A stretch of DNA of 64,000 bases from Bugulina stolonifera (taxonomy: Eukaryota; Bryozoa; Gymnolaemata; Cheilostomatida; Bugulidae), in contig OW285191.1 in assembly GCA_935421135.1 (NCBI GenBank), positions 17,934,700 to 17,998,699 of the forward strand. Reading direction: 5' to 3'. The notes beneath the pieces are model-generated. The model searched no databases. It saw only the letters and a program-made list of their open reading frames with translations, and had not been told where the DNA came from. The number at the start of each line of letters is the position of its first letter. The stretch's first letter is position 1. Made by a program: the position numbers and the translations under genes. This document shows, piece by piece, positions 49,086-61,345 of the stretch.

Positions 49086-52000
49086 ATTTCTCCTGCCTTT
49101 AACTACTTTCTCACAAGTCCGACTAGAAGTAGAGGCTGTTGATTTAGAAGACAGGGGTGAAGAGGTGGTTGCTGCCAAGTGCTGCGCCAAAGTCTCCTCT
49201 ATGGTTGACTTGCTGTACTTACACGTCCTACATCCACAGTCACACAGGAAATGTTTGTACTTTACCAACCAGAACTTCTCCCCATAGTCAAACCTGTAAG
49301 AGAAATACACTGTATGTACATGTAGATGTATATAGATAAATTAGATATACACACATGATTTATGTACAATATTGAGCATTTGTGGATATGAGCCGTCAGG
49401 GCCAATTGCTAAAATTTGGGTAATTACAGTAAAAATTTACTAAAATTGCCAGTAGGACTAATTGATTGCCCAAGAGTTTTAGAGTTGGCCGCTCATTACA
49501 ACATTCACTAACAATTAGAACCCTTTTATTACTAACTAATCTTTTAGGTAACTACTGTTAGTTTCATTGATGCTTTGTACTTCCAATTACCCAATTATGA
49601 TAGCAGATAGTAGCTGAATCACCCAATTGAATTTCAGATTGATTGCTTTTGTTACTGAATTCAAATTGCCTGCACAGGTTTGCATTCACCTGTAGTATTT
49701 GTTAGTGAATGTTAACATCGTCATGGAGAACATAACTCCTAGTAAATAGTGAAAGCTGAGTGGCCAATCACTATTATATTTACATGTACATTTCAGTTCT
49801 CTGCTAGATCTCTTTTGGATGCCAACCGTTCAGGGAATGACAACTATGAACAAACAATCAAGACCCTAGAGTGTTTATTATACTTACGATGTCTCCTACC
49901 ATATATAGCGCCCAGTAAGTAATAAACACATGGCCATACACATAATACATCTAGATGGCCAGAAAGGACATTAACTCACTGGTATGGTTCCCCTGCATTC
50001 CTCTACATACAAACGGAAGCATAATACAAAGGTCAATGTGTACTTACCCTAGTTCTGTTCCAGGCTCAATCTTAGTGTTAGCAAACAGGCAGATCCTGGG
50101 GAACCTGAGATCTTGGTGATCAATGAATACGCTTACAGGAGTGAGATTCGGTTCACATCTGTGGTTTATGAACCTGCTGATGTTACCATAGTGCTTGGCA
50201 TCCATGCAGTATGTATCCCCATCCTATATTGTATATACATTACCATGACCAGTGAGTTACATTATCAACAATTAATTCTAATACATTACTAATACTGACT
50301 GATACAAGAGAGCTTCCATCAAATGCCAGGAGTCCACAAACAACAGCATGTAATGGGAAGCAATATAAGTTACTCGCACAGGTATAGGGGAAATTTTTGG
50401 AGTTGCTGTGATGGTTTAGTTTAAATAAAATACTGTTCAACTTTAGTAGCATATAGTTTAGAACAATATAATGAATATTTACTTTTCTATTTGAATTAAG
50501 TCTCCAGCAATCTAACCGGATGTCTGTGACCTTACCTTATAGTCAAGGTCAAACAAGTATGAGTCATCCTCCCTCTCATCAGCCTGTGAGTCGGTGATTA
50601 GCTCCCCAACATATTCACAGACAAAAGTACCTTGGGCTATCTCATGCCTAGTCCTCACTCCCCAGCCCCTATGAGCCGTCTTAAACAGTTCCAGTTGAGA
50701 ACTAAAACATTACAACGACATTTCATTGGTTCGATATAAATAAGTTTGCATTGATGAACAAGATCACATTCTAGAATACCAGTTAAATAGAGAGTCACAC
50801 ATGGATATTCACATCTAGACACCCAGTATATACATCACAGTATATACTTATTCAGCACATTCCATTTAGTCAGATAGATAGACAAGCAAAGAGAAGAAGA
50901 ATATATAAAGAGAGAGAGACATACGTGATTCCACGTTGTACGACCCTATTACTACACGTGTTCCAGCAGCCACAAGCTTTGTTACACTCGAATAAACGTG
51001 GAGGGTTGGTGAAGTCAAAGTTCTCAGATAGCACACCAGACTCATACCAGCATGTGATACTGGCCCTAGCACAGGAGCACGATGCCCTGGTACAGTCTCC
51101 AGCACAGTTGCACCTCTACAAAGTACCACAAGTGTTTGGTATAGCTGGCAATATGTACATACTTAACTAAACAAATAGTTGATCAACGTTCTATCAATAC
51201 GGTCTTTACCAATGCCCAACCTCAACCTCCACTAGTAAAATTACTTTATGTGGTAACGCTGCCATTACATACTCACATTGAGACTACTAATAGTCGAGTT
51301 GACAGGAACAGGGGAGGTGAATACAGATTCTGTCACATATATAAAGTCTGTAGGATAGTTGACCTCATCCACATCATTAGTTACAGGAATCGGTACATTC
51401 TCTTTACCTCTAGCTATATCCCTGTAGTTAGATATATTAGATTCAATGATTCTAACACATACATGTATTATAGAGGCTAAAAAATCTAGACTCTAGACTT
51501 TTAGCTCAGAATCTACGGATCAGTGAGGAGTGGTGTGAGTGAGCACCCATAGAATCAACTTACTGATGAAGGAGTTTGGAAGATCTGGTTATTATTCCAC
51601 CGAGCTTACACGACCTCAGAACGTCATTGACAGCGAGGAATGACTTCATATTCTCACTGCAAGCTCCATGGCAACACTACAATCAAGTCATGACATCCAT
51701 TCAACAGCATATGTGAACTAATTCATATAAATCTTTGACTATTCCTTACAATACACATGTGTAAGTATGCAAGGGTAGAATACACATGTGTAAGTACGCA
51801 GGGGTAGCAATGTCACTGAATATACCTCAGCAGGTGTCTGGTACTGGTTATTTATAGCTGAAGTATCAGCACCATGTGAGAGCAGCAGTATAACAGCATC
51901 TGTCCTTGCTCGTCTGACAGCAATGTGCAATGGCCGATCACCTATATTACAGGATAGGAGAACAGGCACAAAGTGTAACAAAATGCAATGAACAATAATA

Positions 52001-55000
52001 TAATTATAAATTATATACTAAAACTAAATCGTGCATCGTGTACAATAATATCATTTGAGCAGAACCAATCATCGTATAATTGAACTGTTTGCACATATAT
52101 TGGAGAATGAGTACTGTTGGCAAGGGCCAGCTAACGGGAAAACAACTCCAAATTAGTGAAACACTAAGAGGAGTGCTCTACATGATGTGAGACAGTTTGG
52201 TGGAATCAGCTCCCATAGCAGAGCCCTTTACATCTAGACAGACAGTCAATCAGGTGAATACTACTCACCCAACTCGTTGACAGCCTCTATCTCAGCTCCA
52301 CGACTAATGAGCAGTTTGATAATCTCAGTATGGCCGCTGTACGCACCCCAATGTATGGAGGCGTTACCCTCGTTGTCTCGCAAATGTATATCTGCATCAG
52401 CACTGAGTAAAGCCTTCACTACATGGGTGTGTCCATTCTCTATAGCCCAAACTAATGGAGTCCAACCACCTTCATCCTACACATGCAATAGATACAGAGA
52501 TTTCTAGGGCTAGGTCAGCTGTCCTGTATACTATCTTATATTACACTATTTGTATAGTAGATGTTCAAGTATAAATTAATGAAAATTTACAGCAGTGAAC
52601 ATGTGATAAGGGATGATCACTTACCGCACTGTCAACACTAACATGCTGGTTGTTGAGTAGGTATTCACAGATAGCCTTGTTACCTGCTATAGCTGCCATA
52701 TGGAGAGAGGTCTTCCCATCTATGTCTCTCCACTCAGTCTACATATACACAAGTACACAGGCTATAGTATTGTATTCAGTACTAAGCTCTCTACTTATAT
52801 CAGCTAACTACATAGTACAGAACTAGCTGTGAGGTAAGTCACGATTCTAATTATTGATCTATGCTAGCTGACGAATATTACATGGCGATCATGGTGGTGA
52901 GAGGTCAGAAATCTGCAGGTGCATCAAGTAATAATACACAATGTAGGATTTGATAAGAGTGAACCATGTATTATACTTATTTATCATAACTGTACTAGGC
53001 ATGAGGACAATACTGGACAATACTGACCATGGCACCAGCTCCTATTAGGTACTTCAGTATGTCCAGTTGGTTTCCTTCAGCTGCCAACATGAGAGGAGAT
53101 GTACCTTTCAGATCAGACGTGTTGAGAGCAGCTCCGGCCTATCATATACATGTATACAAACAGTAGATAACAAACACTATTATCCAATCCACAATCAATT
53201 GTACATGTAGATGATGTTGTAATAATAACTAGTAGCACCAAGTAGAGAATCTAATGGGGATTATGCTGGAGAGTCACAAATACTCCAACACTTGGTCATT
53301 GCATTCCAAAGTACGTGTATATCAGAAGATTCACAGTAGGCTAGTAAACATCAGAGATGCCACACTCGAGTTAAAGACTCTCACTCGAGTTAATTCAAGC
53401 AACATTTTATGGCTTATTATAAAGACTCCTAACTTGAATACACAGCTGTCAAAAACTTGTAACTTGAATTGTAATTCAATTATGGCTTTGATCAAAGACT
53501 CTCAACTCACACATCATTATGTTGAAATATTCAATAACTTTCATTGGGCAGCTGTGAATTGCAATGAATAGAAATAACCACAGTTATAACCACCAACCAC
53601 AACCACAATTATAAGACATTTTACACTAAAACTGTGACATTTTGCTTTGAAATTTGAACTTCTAACACCATTTCCTAACAAAATTTCACCATAAGCTAAA
53701 CAATAACCCAATAACTCTATAAAAAGACTCGAGTTAAACAAGCAAAGAATTGAATTGAAACTTGCCTGTAGTTAACTTGGATAACTTGACAAAAACTTGA
53801 GTTTCTGGGGACATGTAAATATTTAACTCGTAACTTGAAAGTTTTGATATGTCACTAAAAGAATTGACTTGTAACTTGAAGAGTCACAACTAAGAGTTGG
53901 CCATGGAAACTTGAGTTTCCAAAATAAAACTTGCACACATCTCTGGTAAACATACCATCACTAAGCAGTGCACTGTAGCCAGGGAGTTACTTTGAACAGC
54001 CAAATGGAGTAGAGTTTTCCCTCCCTGCTCAGTAAACTGTTTATCCAGTGGGTACTTCCATTCGCTTTCCTTACAGCTTCTGATGACATCACAGATACCT
54101 AGGGCTAACTGAGAGAGGTCATTCTTCAGGATGTACGAGGAGAGATCATACAGACTTGTAGAGCTCACTGGACTGCTTAGCTTCTCCTGCCTGCATGTCA
54201 ATGTGAAAGCGCATGATTAGCTATTGCACAGCCACAGAACACACACAGCAGTACACTTACATAGCAGGTACAGTATACTCACATAACAGGTACAGTATAC
54301 TCATATAGCAGGTACAGTATACCCACATAGCAGGTACAGCATACTCACATAGCAGGTACAGCATACTCACATAGCAGGTACAGTATACTCACATAGCAGG
54401 TACAGTATACTCACACAGCAGGTACAGTATACTCACACAGCAGGTACAGTACACTCACATAGCAGGTACAGTATACTCACATAGCAGGTAAGAGGTGTTC
54501 AATTCCTGACATTATGGTTATCAGTTTAGTCTTCTCAGCCCCATCTAACAATTTTGAGCGGGAGACCTCAAACAGCTTACTCTCGTAACTAGCCATGTCA
54601 TCTGTCGTGTGATTGGTTGGCTTAGTCACTAGTCGAATACACATTCTCGCAATTCCTTCGGTGCTTTCCCTGCAAAATTTCCACACAATTCTAAGCAGAA
54701 TTCAATATAATCAATATAGTACATTGTATCAATATAAGATGGCAGCATAATCATGTTTCCGGTCATTTACCAGGGAGCTGGGTACAGAGAGAGGCTGGCC
54801 CTTTAATGAGTAAATATGACTATTATAATATCAAAGTATCAATGTTTATAACAGCGCTGTGATAATAATTATGAGATCCGTAACTACATGCACTTTTCTA
54901 AAATATGGAATTTGTGAAGTTGACAAATTGAGAGTTGTCCACCCTTACACACACATATTTTAGGAATAGACAACTCCAAGTTTGGTCCAAATCCCATAAT

Positions 55001-58000
55001 ATTACACATGCACACCCATTCATCCTAAAGATATTGAGGAAACATTGTTAGTGTTACAATATGGTACAGGTTGGTATTTTTAGACAGCTAGATTATTCCA
55101 ACCCCAAACATACCTTGAAATCAACCAGCTAAATCTGATACCTACTTTTTACTAGGCTGCTTAAATTTCTGTAGCTCTGATTTACGTTTCGAAGTTTTAC
55201 TGATGGAGACTTGACTTGACTTCTCACCACAGTGAGGGCAGAGGTAAGTGCCATCTTCAGCCTTGACCTGACACGACACGTGGTGCAGGTGCCCCTTACC
55301 ACTCGTACAGTCAACAAATGAGCCACCAGCGCAAAACAGACCACACACTGGGCAACTTGCATGCTGCGATAGTTTCTTTCTGTGATGTTTACAAAGAACC
55401 ATTGAAGGGAGGCGTGCAGACGCTCGCATCTCCGTCTTATCTGTCACCTTGTTCACACAATTCAGAGTCCTGTTGTTGACTGTATCAATAGCCTGACAGA
55501 ACATAATACGTGGCTTCTTCTTGCTTGGAGACTGACTACCTTCGGACTTGCAGGAACACAGTTTCATGTTTGCTGCCTGCAATAAAGGTCATAAAATACT
55601 GAAAAAAAGAAATACAATTAATATTAAGTTATTATTATTCACATTATTATTACTATCTCTTATACACAATATTCAGCACCACCATGCTTACTCTACTTAT
55701 GTACATACATGTATACAGACACAGCAGTAGAATACTTACTGTTAGCGGCTCAATTCGACTCGTTTGTGTCACGGGGTAGGAATCTCCACAAGGGGTATTT
55801 AAATAGTCTGTCATTGGCTGGCTAGAGGTCGATTTAACATCACTCCGCATCATCCTTGCGCAAGATTCTACAAATATTTAGATCAACAACCTGCCATGCG
55901 TAGATATTTCCAATCTGATACAACTATTTTACACCTGCAAAGTTCCCAGGGAGTTAATAGCCTATTACAGTTCAGTGCCAAATACCCATCTAATACAGCA
56001 TCTAATACAACGCCGCAAAACTATTTAGGTCAACAGTGTTCACTGGTGTTTAGTGAAGATGCCAATGTCAAAGATTTACACATGAGGCAAAGTCATATGT
56101 GCATGAGCTTATCTATGACTATTTACCAATTACTAGCCACTTACTTTCATATACTACAGGGAGCTTTTGTTGTTCCTTGTCTGTGGCTTTCATAGATGGT
56201 ACACGATCATCAAAGTCCAAAGGTACAATGTCAGAGTTGAACATATCCTTCCACATACTATAAATTGCATTGATAAACCATTAAATACCAATTAATCCAT
56301 TGCTAGAGCAGGTTCAGTTGTAATCATAATTTACTGCAGATGGAAAAGAAAGTGAAAGGCTATCCCTCATCCTCACTGATTAATAATTTAGGAGCTGCTG
56401 AATAAATAAAGTCATGTACCTCAGCCAAGTGTGAATATAAAGAGGTATACCTGTCAGTGATGGAATCCTTTAGTTTACTTTCAGGTGTGCCACTCTGCAT
56501 CTTAGCATGCTGGTACGACTCTGACTCAACTATCCGAGGAGAAATGTTGAGTTGATCAGTCAGCGATTTGGTTTTATACGATTTTTTGGCTCTGTTTGAT
56601 TTGCCTGCGAGAGCTTCCCGTAAGGCTTTTGATGCGGGTTTTATGGTTAAAGGTGTCGTAAAATTCAACGGTTTATTTTCCATTAATGAAGAGGTTCGAA
56701 CAGGACCCTTTTCAGTAGATGGAATACTAGGGGGGCTTTTGGTCTCCAGGTTTCCAGCTTGTTCACCAATTGGAGTGGTTGAACGTATTTCCTTGGAGAC
56801 ATTTCCATGATCACTTTTTAAAGTAGTGGGCTCATTGTTAGCGAATTTACTATTCAACAAACCATCACCAGGTATCGGTGAAGCATTGACTTTGATTGAT
56901 TCGGTGTTCATGGCCTCCAGATCGGTGCTACTTGGAGGACTGGATATAAATGGCCAAGGTTCTTCATCATCCTCTTCATCATCCACTATTTCAATATGGC
57001 CAAAATATGAATCGTTACAAATCACATTTGCGCTATTGTAAACGGGAACAGGGTCGGAAACTGGAATCGGATTATTCATTGATACATCTTTCAAATAACT
57101 CTTGTCAACGTTTGGCTGATCGGTTTCGTTGTTTAGTTGGTTAGCACTAGAACTTTCGACTGCAGCATCTAAGGATGTGTCAACAGCTCTGGACGCTCCT
57201 TCGATCGGAGATTGTCTTTGTGATTTTGGAAGTCTTATGTTTTTACGTATAGGCTTCCTCAGTGACCTTCTCGATTTTGCAAAGTAATCTAAATACGGTT
57301 TTCTTCTATGCACAGTCTTTTTTCTTTGGATATTCTTTGGTGATTTTGGCATTTTTCTATTCTGCTTCTTATTCCGGGTTTTTTGAGATAAGGTAACATT
57401 TTTCTTTTTGAATTCTCTTACAGTGGTCAAAGGAGGAGTAACGATATCAGTAATAACGCTTTGGTCATTAAATTCTACATTGGATTTGCTAGCAGATGAA
57501 TCGTCTTCGTTTGATCCAGTGGTTGTATCACAAGCACAAACCTCAGTTACCAATCTGAGAGCCTTTGCATTATCCGACGACACAGCAGTTTCATCTTCGA
57601 CAGTACCTGATTCGAGGCAAACTGAAGTTTGGTCAACATCGAAGTCAGCTAACCCAGTTTCAAATTTGGGATCTTTCTTGCTCAGACGGGATTCGTTCAC
57701 AGCCATTTCATCTTTACCAGCAAGATCTGTGGAATTCGTATCAGAACAAGTACCCACCACCTTCATCTCCAAACTTTTGGTGTTGTCAGTTTTATGGAAC
57801 AAAGTGTTGCTTGACATATCCAAATTCTCATGAATTTGACTGTCCTCACCATTACCACATTCAGGTGTCAATTGCTCTAAGTCTTTTTCACCTGATGGAA
57901 CTTCAGACACGATAGGCTCCATCAGTAACTGATTTGTATCCTTAATTGTACAATCAACAGAATTGGGATCTTTTTCAATACAACCAAATTCCTCTGAGTT

Positions 58001-59896
58001 AATTAGATCCTTTTGACTTTGCTCATGCAGGGAATCCGATGTCACCTTGTTTGCTGAGACAGAATAATTGAACTGTTCTTCCGTCACACTCTCTACAATT
58101 TGGGGAATCTTCGTACCAGTGGGATTCTCCGCAGCATTTACTTGAGATGGCTGATCATCTACCCCATCTGCTAAATCAATACTTTCAACACCACTAGTAA
58201 AAGTATGCCCGGTAACCGGTTCAGGTTCTCCATCTGAATTCATAATGATGCTGTCATTACCAAGGTCATCAGTTTCATTGCTTTCTAGATTATTGTTATT
58301 ACTATTTACATCAGTCTCCTCTTCACACACTTGGTCAGGATCTACATCATGGTTCACCATCGCATCATTTGATTCTGCTTGGCCAATATTTGTACTTTCT
58401 AATTGCTGTGATGAAACAGAAACTAGAGTTTTAGTTTCTGTTTGATGCTCAACATGTTCCTCCACACTTGGACTTCCAGCATTGGATCCGACTACGCAAT
58501 CTAAGGGGGTACTAGGTAATGCGTTAGTTACATCAGTGCTTTGTGACTGAGATTGGTCAGCATTTTTGTCAATATTAAAATCTTTCTCAGTTGAAATACC
58601 CTTTGACATTTCAGTGCATTTCAACTCTTCAATGTCCGAAACACCGCCTGCATGTGCTTCAAGTTGCTCCTCAGCATATCTGAGTTTGGCTTTCAAGTTT
58701 ACAGGGCAAGACTCGCCGTAAGGCATATCGCATTCACTTTCAGAAGCATTGTGGTGTACATGTGCATTATGTGAAGAACTAAGGTCAAGTTTTTGTTTTT
58801 TAGTAATAGGAATCATTTTGTCATTAATAAAATTTTCCACATATGCTCGCTTATCTGGTCTTAAAGAGTCTGAGATTCCTGGTCTGCAAGTTGGGGTTTC
58901 TGTAGAGTCATGCCCTAAAGTTGATCTCGAACCACGTCGAGCTCTAGGGTTTGTCCAGGGTTTTAGAAACAGTTGATTCTTCATCGAATTACCAGAAAGA
59001 TATTTTTTTAAAACAGTTGAGGTCTCCTTTTTTGTGCAAGACGAATCAGCAACTAAAAACATCAGACAGGAAAAAGACATGACCACTAATTCTTTAAACA
59101 CACACAGAATTAGCACTCCAATTGGTGCGACATATACTTTCACTTTTCTAGAGAAACAAAAAAAACTGATTAGCATTTCCAAAACAATTAATAGAATTTT
59201 AATTGGGATCTCTAACAGTAAGAACACTACAAAGTACTCCTAAGGAACATTCAACTCACCTTTACCAATCTTCTTGGATAGAATTGGCTTGAAAATCTTT
59301 GCACAGAGATCAATCATAGTTCTACCCTGATCCCCGCAATATAGAACATTTGCAGAAGTGTGCTTAACATGCCGGCATACTATGCTTACAGGTAGAATTC
59401 TAGCTGTAAGGTAAATATTAACACAAAAAGTTAGGAAATCGAGTAAACAGAACAAGGTGCATCGTTAAAAATTCTGTACTCAAATAGCCTAATGATGATT
59501 GGTGACAATTTAGGCTAGACCCACCATCAATAGATCTCGGAGAATTCGAACGTTGACTGCTGACACTGGCGGTATCTGAAAAACAATCTCTTTGAGGACT
59601 TGAACCCCTTTTAACCTCCAGGCGTTTTCTGAGAAGCCGTGGCATCAAGTTTGTTTGAGAAGTCAGCGTAGTGTCCTGTAGATTGCAACAAGGATACAAG
59701 TCAATTTCAATAACAAGATGATGTCACAGATACAGTTTAGACAAGGTTAACAAACTGTTCCTCAACTCAACCTGTGTACAAACCTATCAGCAAGAAGGTA
59801 AAAGCAGTAGCAACAATTTCATTAAATAAGCTCTGCCCAGTCTAATCAGACTGTATCAAATGACAAATTAAGTTAAAAGTAACCTACCATACTCAT
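49080..59896 (-). CDS. EHMT: Euchromatic histone-lysine N-methyltransferase (G9a/GLP orthologue)
   Basis: Nineteen coding exons on the minus strand: 59896-59888, 59675-59525, 59403-59260, 59052-56451, 56257-56145, 55867-55740, 55576-55146, 54669-54481, 54190-53956, 53138-53028, 52738-52625, 52476-52269, 51941-51826, 51676-51564, 51421-51277, 51115-50925, 50701-50536, 50223-50048, 49293-49080. They total 5556 nt (about 1851 residues; mammalian proteins are about 1210-1300). A long acidic, Ser-rich N-terminus in one 2.6-kb exon ends in Lys/Arg-rich NLS-like clusters. Then come the EHMT Cys-rich domain (LCSC ... [11 protein letters not shown] ... CPHCGE), ankyrin repeats including [11 protein letters not shown] and HWGAYSG that keep the methyl-lysine cage aromatics, pre-SET Cys clusters, and a SET domain with [36 protein letters not shown], and post-[11 protein letters not shown]. 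All catalytic motifs are intact, so an active H3K9 mono/dimethylase is expected. The first 9-nt exon and the exon 4 donor (CAG|GTATAC at 56451) are the least certain points; an alternative start is ATG 59645. Confidence 0.92.
53352..53945 (-). mobile_element. hAT-like non-autonomous element, copy B, in an EHMT intron
   Basis: 594 bp with terminal octamers CAGAGATG (53352-53359) and CATCTCTG (53938-53945) and a perfect 8-bp target duplication GTAAACAT at 53344-53351 and 53946-53953. It is the inverted counterpart of 33824-34430, similar over its full length. No transposase is encoded. The duplicated target overlaps the donor of the EHMT exon ending at 53956. Confidence 0.93.
54260..54479. repeat. 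22-bp array replicating an EHMT splice donor, 10 intronic copies
   Basis: On the minus strand each unit reads like CTGCTATGTGAGTATACTGTAC, which includes the last bases of the exon at 54669-54481 and its donor TAT|GTGAGT. Ten head-to-tail copies follow the authentic donor. Most keep GTGAGT; the third from the low-coordinate end has GTGGGT and the most distal has GTAAGT. The frame stops at TGA immediately after the authentic exon end, so distal donors give a truncated product. Confidence 0.95.
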
Positions 59897-59919
59897 ATAT
59901 GTTCTTGGGTTTTTTCCAT
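59893..59919 (-). promoter_or_regulatory. Candidate upstream ORF overlapping the EHMT start
   Basis: In the candidate leader exon (59937-59888) an ATG in strong context (CCATGG) opens a nine-codon frame, counting its TGA, that overlaps the proposed EHMT ATG (59896) as ATGA. This arrangement would favour termination-reinitiation. It depends on the leader exon being real. Confidence 0.4.
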
Positions 59920-59937
59920 GGATTGAATATCAATGTT

Positions 59938-61256
59938 CTTTTGTGTCAGAATTGAGAGAAATCAGCTGCGAAATAAAGCAAAATAGAAACAGCAGGCCTA
60001 GGCTATAGGATTTGAACAAATTGGCATTATCACTTGTTCAATCTCGATCATCTCATGAATAAAAAGTAGCTAAATTAATTCATTATATTTCATTAACTAG
60101 TATTAACTAGTATTTTAATATTATAATTATTATTATTTATTTAATTTTAATTATTAGGCTACTATAAAATATATAATTGTATAATTGGTAATTGATATCC
60201 AATCAAATAAAAATAATAGAGGCCTAATGAAATATTTTAATATTAACCATTCAATGTCAATGACTATCATTCCCTAATTCCATGCTTGCTGCTATGAAAT
60301 GACCTGTAATCATTCCTGCCCACTATGTTAGTATAAATGCTAAATATATCAATATTAGTAATATATTAATATGAGTATCAGATAATTTAGTATAAGTAGG
60401 CCTATAGCATCAAATAAATCACAAATTTTGCTCCCATGTAACCAGTCATTCAATTTGATATGCACTTGCACGTGCAAATATTTTTTGTAAAAGTTCTTGC
60501 AAGCAAAATTAATGTAAATGTTCCAAATAAAACTATTTTGTCCAGCTAACCTTTCATTCAATGATTAACTTTAAATTAATTCAAAATTCACAAATTCAAA
60601 TTGAATTGTTTTATATTAAAATCAACTGTCACAGTGATCATTGTAATCAATGATCACTGTGACTGTTGATTTTGATCTAAAACATTGGTGATCATTAGAC
60701 TAGTTAAATTATACCAAGAATCATGATCATCATAATGATTTACATCACCATAAACAAAAAATTATTGTCTGACTTTTTTACTAAACTTACTTTAATTATT
60801 ATTATATTATTACTTCCTATTACATTACTATCACTATAACTATGACTATCACTATACCCCAAAAACTATTCTATTTCTATTACCATAAACCATACCAAAT
60901 CGTAATATAGCCCATAATAGGCCTATAAGTATATAGAATTATCAAGATTAGATTGAAAATAATAATTAGAACAGAGTAAAATTATTGATCATGATAATCA
61001 TAATAACAATGGATGTTATCTTAAATAATTATAATACAGGTATAAATTAAATATTAATATATAAATAAATAATCACATTCACAGGACGATAAGTCATAGG
61101 ATTGTTATTGTTATTGTTATTGTATAAAGATTGCCTTATAGATAATATAATCATGATCTAATGATAATCCATATGATTATAATCATTAATGAGTATAAAA
61201 CCATGTCCATGATTCGGTAAAGGGACAGCTCGAAAATGTCAGTTATCAAAACTTAC
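59938..61256. other. Candidate first intron of EHMT
   Basis: Very AT-rich sequence between the candidate leader exon and the GC-rich presumed first exon. It contains the long imperfect palindrome at 60607-60684 and no coding exon. Confidence 0.45.
60607..60684. repeat. Long near-perfect palindrome
   Basis: Inner arms of 26 bp (60618-60643 and 60648-60673) have one mismatch and a TAAT spacer. Less perfect pairing extends the arms to about 37 bp each. No target duplication is evident at the ends. It could be a hairpin-forming element or a fused pair of terminal repeats. Confidence 0.85.
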
Positions 61257-61345
61257 ACTTTATTTCTCCAAAAGGTCTTATAGTCAGAGCCGTCTTGTTT
61301 TCTCATAGTTCTTCCAGTAATCTATTCTGAGGCGGCGCCTGCGCT
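61257..61345 (-). promoter_or_regulatory. Candidate EHMT first (non-coding) exon and promoter
   Basis: A local GC-rich island in AT-rich surroundings holds GCGCCTGCGC (61335-61344), one mismatch from the NRF-1 palindrome. Reading the minus strand, a donor GTAAGT begins at 61256. With the acceptor at 59938 it would join to the leader exon that ends at the EHMT ATG. Inferred from signals; no transcript evidence. Confidence 0.4.

Noticed and set aside
56360..56450. Continuation of the big EHMT exon to its in-frame stop
   Set aside because: Ending there would separate the N-terminus from the Cys-rich, ankyrin and SET regions. The donor at 56450 restores phase with the next exon.
59053..59227. 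Hydrophobic N-terminus of the long EHMT open frame
   Set aside because: It lies upstream of a clear acceptor at 59053 and is intronic; it is not a signal peptide.
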